DNA of 64,000 bases, from positions 124,279,642-124,343,641 of the forward strand of contig OX578147.1 of the NCBI GenBank assembly GCA_951213105.1, read 5' to 3'. A program made the translations under genes and the position numbers. Positions 58,766-64,000 of this stretch are shown piece by piece (within the stretch, counting starts at the first letter, position 1; the number at the start of each line of letters is the position of its first letter). The notes beneath the pieces are model-generated. The model saw nothing but the letters and a program-made list of their open reading frames with translations. It was not told where the DNA came from and did no database searches. The DNA comes from Amaurobius ferox. Its lineage: Eukaryota; Arthropoda; Arachnida; Araneae; Amaurobiidae.

Positions 58766-59312
58766 AAAAATAAGTGCATAAATTCGCAGCAATTTTATTT
58801 TTATGCAATATGTATAAAAGTACTCTCTGTGTAAAGGCGTATATATAAGTACTCTCTGCATACACTCTGTATAAAGGCGCACATACGGTTACGCCACGGT
58901 CGCTGCATTGCTTTACTAGCTCACACCTGCAATAATTTTCTTGTAGTCGCTCTGGAGCGCGTATAAAATTTACCCCCCTGTTGCCCGAGATTTAAAGCAG
59001 GGATTCAATCAAATTACTCATTAAATTTTTTAAAAGGCGACAGAAATGAATTTCTACTGTAAATTGCGGGACACGCCAAAAGTAAAAACTAAATAAACTT
59101 TAAATAATCGGACTTCTGCGGGTTTCTATACAAACTTAACATCTAGGGGTCCCTTTTCTGGTGCTGAAGAAGGTTGTTTCTTGCCTTCAAACAGATTGAT
59201 GCTATTTTTTTGTGTTTTATGCTGCTTTTAAAGAATTCATTTTAATTCTATTACAGTAGCAGCAGTTTGAGCTGGAGATCTGCTGGGGCCCTGTTAAACC
59301 CAACCCGTACAT
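58766..59312. other. Intergenic spacer with dispersed-repeat match
   Basis: 58980-59045 (TTGCCCGAGATTTAAAGCAG) matches 28597-28660. 58845-58880 repeats AAGTACTCTCTG and GTATAAAGGCG. Nothing else recognised. Confidence 0.4.
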
Positions 59313-59395
59313 CAGGGCTGTAGCCAGGCAGGGACCTAAGCTCCCTCAAGATGTATACTCAGCCCCCCCTCCCCTGATAAAAACATTAAATTCAG
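59313..59395. repeat. Single end of the 54896-type hAT-like family
   Basis: CAGGGCTGTAGCCAGGCAGG, then GATGTATACTCAGC and CCTGATAAAAACATTAAAT, matches the complement of 55515-55607. Only one end is present, so it is a truncated copy. Confidence 0.6.
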
Positions 59396-60052
59396 GTGGG
59401 CGGGGCATTGGTGTAAGAGTTGGCTCCAACCAAAGAGCTAGAATCACTCCTTAATTACTCCTCGCAGGCTCCAACTAAGAGCTATTGGAGAAGTCCATTA
59501 TCAGGTGCCGGCGAAGTAAATCATCAGGTATGAGCAAAATATTTATTAAGAAACTTCCCTGCTGTCAGCCAAAAACAAATAAAATTAATTTTGGGAGGTT
59601 TTAAGGTTAGCCAGCATTTTAAGTATGCTGAAGGTTTTCTGCATGTGATCTTCTTCGGATGTCAGGATTATGGTGAGGGGGCTTTGGATATCGGTTAGGT
59701 TGAAATGTTTCTCTATATCTTTGAAGCTTTTTAGGAATTTTAGAAATGCATTTGAAGTTTCTGAATAGGGGTAGTTTTAGTGGAAGGAAGGGGGGGGGGG
59801 GGGAGGGAGTTTTCCTCACCTAGATTAGGGTGGAGTTTTAGGAGTTTGAGGGTTTTTAACTTTTAGTTGCATCTCAAACAAACTGCTGCTGATGTAATAA
59901 AACTAACATAACCCCCGCTTTTCAACTTCGTCCCATATTACACATTACTGATATGGAAAACAAAATAATTTGTTAGTGTGATCGATACTTGCATCGATAC
60001 AGCATGTTTCACGCAATAAGCGGATGTATTTGCTATCTGAGAATTTGCATGT
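59396..60052. other. Intergenic spacer
   Basis: G14 run near 59790-59803 inside AAGGAAGG...GGGAGGG. No gene recognised. Confidence 0.4.
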
Positions 60053-60079
60053 TGTGCTTAACTTCTGGAGGGCAGTCTA
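60053..60079 (+). repeat. Orphan Tc1-type terminal repeat
   Basis: TGTGCTTAACTTCTGGAGGG then CAGTCTA matches the right terminus of the Tc1 at 35004-35030 in 24 of 27 positions. No transposase or partner end seen. Confidence 0.55.
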
Positions 60080-61226
60080 TATGCGAATTGTTTATAAATA
60101 TACTAAAAATGTTATTAGGCAGTGACAGGAAACTCAAAAAGTTGCAATTCCTATTGCTTTTACCTTTTATCTAAGTATATATTAATATCGGAAAACTTAT
60201 TATTTCTTTTAATATGACATTTCATATACATGCAACAGGGAGTTGTATATTTTCCTTCTTTTTGTTAAAATGTATAAGTCAGAATGAATTGTAATTATGC
60301 TGTAAAAATATCCAAAACTAATTGCACTATTTTAGCTATATAAATTGTATTAAAAATAAACACAATTTTAAAATAAATTATGGAATAAGGGAAAATGTGA
60401 TTTTAAAATGTATAAAATACATAAAGATAATGTTAAACCAGCGCAATTTTATTCTGTAGTCCAAAACTTTCCTGGGCCAGGCAATCGAAAGACAATGATG
60501 CGACAATAGAACCGATGTAACTTTATCATCGTAGTATGGCCAGAGGGTCAGTTTCAGAGCCAAAAGTATGTACAGTTGGTCTCAAAAATTCCTACCCAAA
60601 TTAAAATGTCCTTACAAAAATCTCTTCTCTTTAAAAAGTGTTATTCAGGACAAAATGATGATAGGGAAGGGGTGTTATTCACACTTACTGAAATCCTTTT
60701 TTAATTTCAGTACAAATTTCTTATATTTCTTAAAAAAATGTGCCTTAATTTTAATTTTCGCTTCAAAATGTAAAAGTTTATGAAATTTAGTAGAACGTGA
60801 TCTTGATATATTTTAAAAATTCTTATTTCTTTCGTTTTTAAATGGAAATCGAATTTTACTGCTGTTTAAGTTCATAGATTTCATTTTTTTGAAATCTTTT
60901 TTAATAAATAAATAAATTTTATTTTATTCTGATAGTTATATTAAACAGAAGTTTAGTGGGCGTGTTTAGTATATGGAAACCACATTACTTTTTTTTAGAA
61001 GAACAGAAACAACATTTTCCCTTTTAAAGTAGCTGAAACTATGCAAAAATTTTATTTTCCCCCATTTTGCAGACTACAATGATATCATTTATTAGTTTTT
61101 GTTTAAATGCAGATCTCGCTAAAATTTAGTGGGCGTGGTTAACATCAGGAAGCACGTGCAAATAAAACTTTACACCATTTGAAGATCGAGTTTCACGGCA
61201 ATTAAAAAAAATATTATATGCTTTTA
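60080..61226. other. Intergenic spacer with AGTGGGCGTGG motifs
   Basis: TTAGTGGGCGTGTTTAGTAT (60954), AAATTTAGTGGGCGTGGTTA (61124) and AAATTTAGTGGGTGTGGTTA (62576) mark dispersed copies of one unclassified repeat. Otherwise AT-rich. Confidence 0.45.
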
Positions 61227-61272
61227 TTAACACTTTACAACAAAGTTGAAAAGTGTTAATGACTTTGTTCAT

Positions 61273-61314
<42 letters not shown>

Positions 61315-61720
61315 CGTTAGCACGATAACTGCCGTAAAAATGACTTAATCAAAATGAAATTTTAGTATGTTGTTCAGACGGTCTGTAGGACCTATGGGAA
61401 TATAAATGAATAATATCACACAATTAGTTTTGGATTGAACCCGGGTTGAAAAAATGAAATACATTGAGCCCTATGGGACCTAATTTTTCTAACATTTTTT
61501 AAGCGGATTTAAAATTCACAAATTGCTTCGAAAATTTTAGGTAATAGTCAAATTGTTCCATAAAATATATAAAAAAAAATTCAGCTAAATATATTCAGTA
61601 GTTTTTTAAATAAAAATTAAAATAATAATTACACATCTTATATGAAACGATCACGTGACCATGATATGAAACGATCACATGACCCACTTCAAAATGATAT
61701 ATGGCATCCATCTTGTTTCA
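61227..61720 (+). repeat. Fourth hairpin-microsatellite repeat family
   Basis: Perfect 10-bp stem TTAACACTTT / AAAGTGTTAA (61227-61259) is followed within 20 bp by (TCTG)n at 61275-61315 and then CACGATAACTGCCG, the same order as families A and B, with unrelated sequence. The 3' limit is uncertain. Confidence 0.5.
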
Positions 61721-62009
61721 AATTCGTGATTTTTTAAAGTTCTTTTTAATTCATATTGAGTGTTGTATCCATCCTAAAACTACTTTATTTCTGCTTAAAT
61801 TCTGTGCATCTACATACTAAAACAACACAATCACAATATATTTGAGTTTAAATTCTCATTCAAATTTGATTATTTCTACAATTAAGCCTATTTTTCACCT
61901 ATGTAAAATGTAAACAGCAAAATATGTAGAATGAGTTGTATTAGAATTACTGTATTTCTTTAACACAAAATAATTCAGTCCATGGAGTCTGCATGGCTGA
62001 TATGAATGA

Positions 62010-62475
62010 AATATTAATTGATTTTATAAACAGAAGGACGATATTTTTCGATGAAGTTTTAAGCATAAAGTTTATGAATTGTAGCTCCATGGTCTTAATT
62101 TTTAACTAAAATAAATTATTATAGTATTGTGATGAATGAAATGGAGAAAGTTATGAATGAAATCCTGCTTTTATAGAGAGATCCAGGCGTGTTATTTTTT
62201 CTATGACGTCATTTGAATTAATTTCAGTTGTTTTCGATGAAGTTTTCAAATATAATAAATTATCGTAGTATTATGATAGATTTAAAAATACTACCGTGGA
62301 ATGTATTGCATTTTAGAGATATTTAAACCACGCAATTTATATTTCAATGCCGTCTTTTGAATGAAGTTCATTTTTTTCAATGAAGGTTTAAGTTTTCAAA
62401 TATAATAAATCAATGTAGTATTGTGATAAGTTTTAAAATATTACCGAGGAATGTATTGCATTTTCGACTTTTTTA
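62010..62475 (+). repeat. Diverged approximately 140-bp tandem repeat
   Basis: Three units share TTTTCGATGAAGTTTT-like, AAATATAATAAATTA-like, GTAGTATTGTGAT and GAGGAATGTATTGCATTTT text (near 62050, 62230 and 62385). Confidence 0.6.
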
Positions 62476-63999
62476 AATGAAATTGCATTGAAGTTGGAAA
62501 GTGTTTCATAATCAATGCTTTAAGCATGATTGATCTTTCTTGTTTTATATTTTTCTGATAATTCAATTTTATTGAAATTTAGTGGGTGTGGTTAATATCC
62601 TCAAACTACTCTTTTTTAAAGAGAATATTTTAAATTTAGAAGCTGTTAGAAATCTGAAAAGTATTGTGAAATCCATAAAACATAATTTAGTATGTATTAT
62701 TTTAAAAATATTTTAGCAATGTATTTATTTGCATATTTCTATGGCTTGAAAAACGGAAACTCCTACTGAAAGCCAGTTATTTTCTTTTATTTTATATACC
62801 TTTTAAACATTTTAAATAGCCTCTCAAAACAATGTTGTAAAAGGCTTGAGAGCATGGGCGTATTTAGGGGAGGGGGGGGGGGGGTCAGGGGGTGTACCCT
62901 TGGAAAATTGCTAATTTAATTAGAAGTCATTCCTTATAGAACATTTTAATACCACTACAAGTGATTGGGGTTTGAACACAATTTGGACAAATTCAATAAG
63001 TTTTCGCAATATGATCACAAAAAAATCTAACATAAATGTCATCCAATATGATAGGAAAAAAATACGATAAATTTTCGAATTAGAACATTGTGTTCTACCA
63101 CAATTGCGTGTTTTTTCCCACGTGTATATTAATACCTAGAAACAATTTAAACTTATACCTAACTAGATAACATAGAACTATTATTGCATTTGGTATGTTT
63201 ATGAATATCAAATTTGTTAGTTTTGTTGTTCTGTCTTTAGGAACGCAGTATGTTATCCAAGGAGGGATTTTAAAGCTGGTGCACACTAATTTCTAGAAAG
63301 GGATGCAAACTAATTTTTAAAAGTGCTATACACACTAACTTTTAAAATGTGATGCTCATACCTTCTATTCATACACTGTAAAATATTCTGCAACCTTTGC
63401 TCATTTTCTTCAGTTACTTTGCTGATAATTTTGACAAATTGATAAGAAAAGCCCCAATTACAAGCGTTCATGAAACTTTCAGCTTCATTTATCAAATATT
63501 TAGCTATTTATCGTCTGCTGAGCAAGTAACATGCTTGCAAATATTTTACAGTGTATTTACTGTGTAACAATACATATAATCACCCCAAAATGCTCGATCT
63601 TCTACTCAGACTGCACGTCTTAGTATTCATAGATTTCCTATCATGTAACTTTAAAAGTCTCAATTTTTAATTGCATTTGTTTTCCATTTGATTTAATTAA
63701 TTGCTTTATTTTTATTTTTTAATCAGTTTACTGTCAAATTTTTAATCGATTTAGTAATCTAATGACTATAACTTTTTCATAATTATTTTCTAAATCTCCA
63801 GATAAAATATTGTAGAAGTGCACCAGTTTGCACCTCGCTGCCTGCCCTGTCTGTCTTTTTTTTTTTTTTTTTTTATCCTGTAGAAGTTTCGTTTTGTCTT
63901 AAAGAGTTCATTTTGTCGTGGAGCCCTAAGAATTCCACTGAAGTATAGTAAACTAAAGGACGTTTTCACAAAAACCAGTCCATTGTTTCTAACGTACAT
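62476..63999. other. Right-hand spacer
   Basis: 62855-62900 (GGGCGTATTTAGGGGAGGGGG...) looks like another hAT-type terminus with a G12 run. T20 is at 63857-63876. No gene recognised to the window edge. Confidence 0.4.
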
Positions 64000-64000
64000 A

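Overview
The window looks like AT-rich, repeat-laden animal nuclear DNA, most likely from a chelicerate and probably a spider. That is an inference from the gene structure (GT-AG introns of 5-31 kb, a Kozak-type start, an AATAAA signal) and from the mix of repeats: Tc1, hAT, Jockey-type LINE, solo LTRs, tRNA- and 5S-derived SINEs, and microsatellite-carrying repeats. Nothing looks bacterial, organellar or viral, and there is no CRISPR array and no free-standing tRNA or rRNA gene.

One host gene can be followed from end to end. It is a plus-strand, four-exon short-chain dehydrogenase/reductase (SDR) of the microsomal retinol-dehydrogenase type. Exons lie at 2917-3070, 13075-13317, 44740-45060 and 50034-50359, giving a 347-residue protein. 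The three introns (10.0, 31.4 and 5.0 kb) are all phase 1, and each splits the codon of a small residue at a signature SDR motif. The catalytic Tyr and Lys are present (YRSSK), but the usual active-site Ser is replaced (NVVCAG), and the protein ends in a Glu-rich tail.

Layout: 1-2776 is repeats and spacer upstream of the gene. 2917-13074 is exon 1 plus intron 1, holding hAT debris, two 8-bp-TSD-type MITEs, and several copies of an approximately 0.95-kb repeat here called family A. 13318-44739 (intron 2) is a transposon graveyard. It holds tandem repeats, a chimeric 5S/tRNA SINE, a Jockey LINE inserted in a family-B repeat, a 4.7-kb foldback element with tandem-repeat arms, more A and B copies, two THAP-domain sequences beyond the one inside the foldback, a Tc1 transposon split by a hAT transposon, a tandem array of family B, minisatellites, a solo LTR and a palindromic AT array. 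44740-50475 holds exons 3-4 and the polyadenylation signal. 50476-63999 is downstream intergenic DNA with a second solo LTR, satellites, MITEs, a Tc1 pseudogene disrupted by a SINE, and AT-rich spacer.

The most unusual items are the foldback element at 20671-25393 (7-bp target duplication, inverted arms built of approximately 140-bp tandem units, a THAP fragment in the spacer), the 5S-rRNA/tRNA-like chimeric SINE at 17141-17527 with a perfect 15-bp target duplication, and families A/B, which have the hallmarks of Helentron-associated (DINE-1-like) elements. Boundaries and homology calls were made by eye, so identities are approximate.
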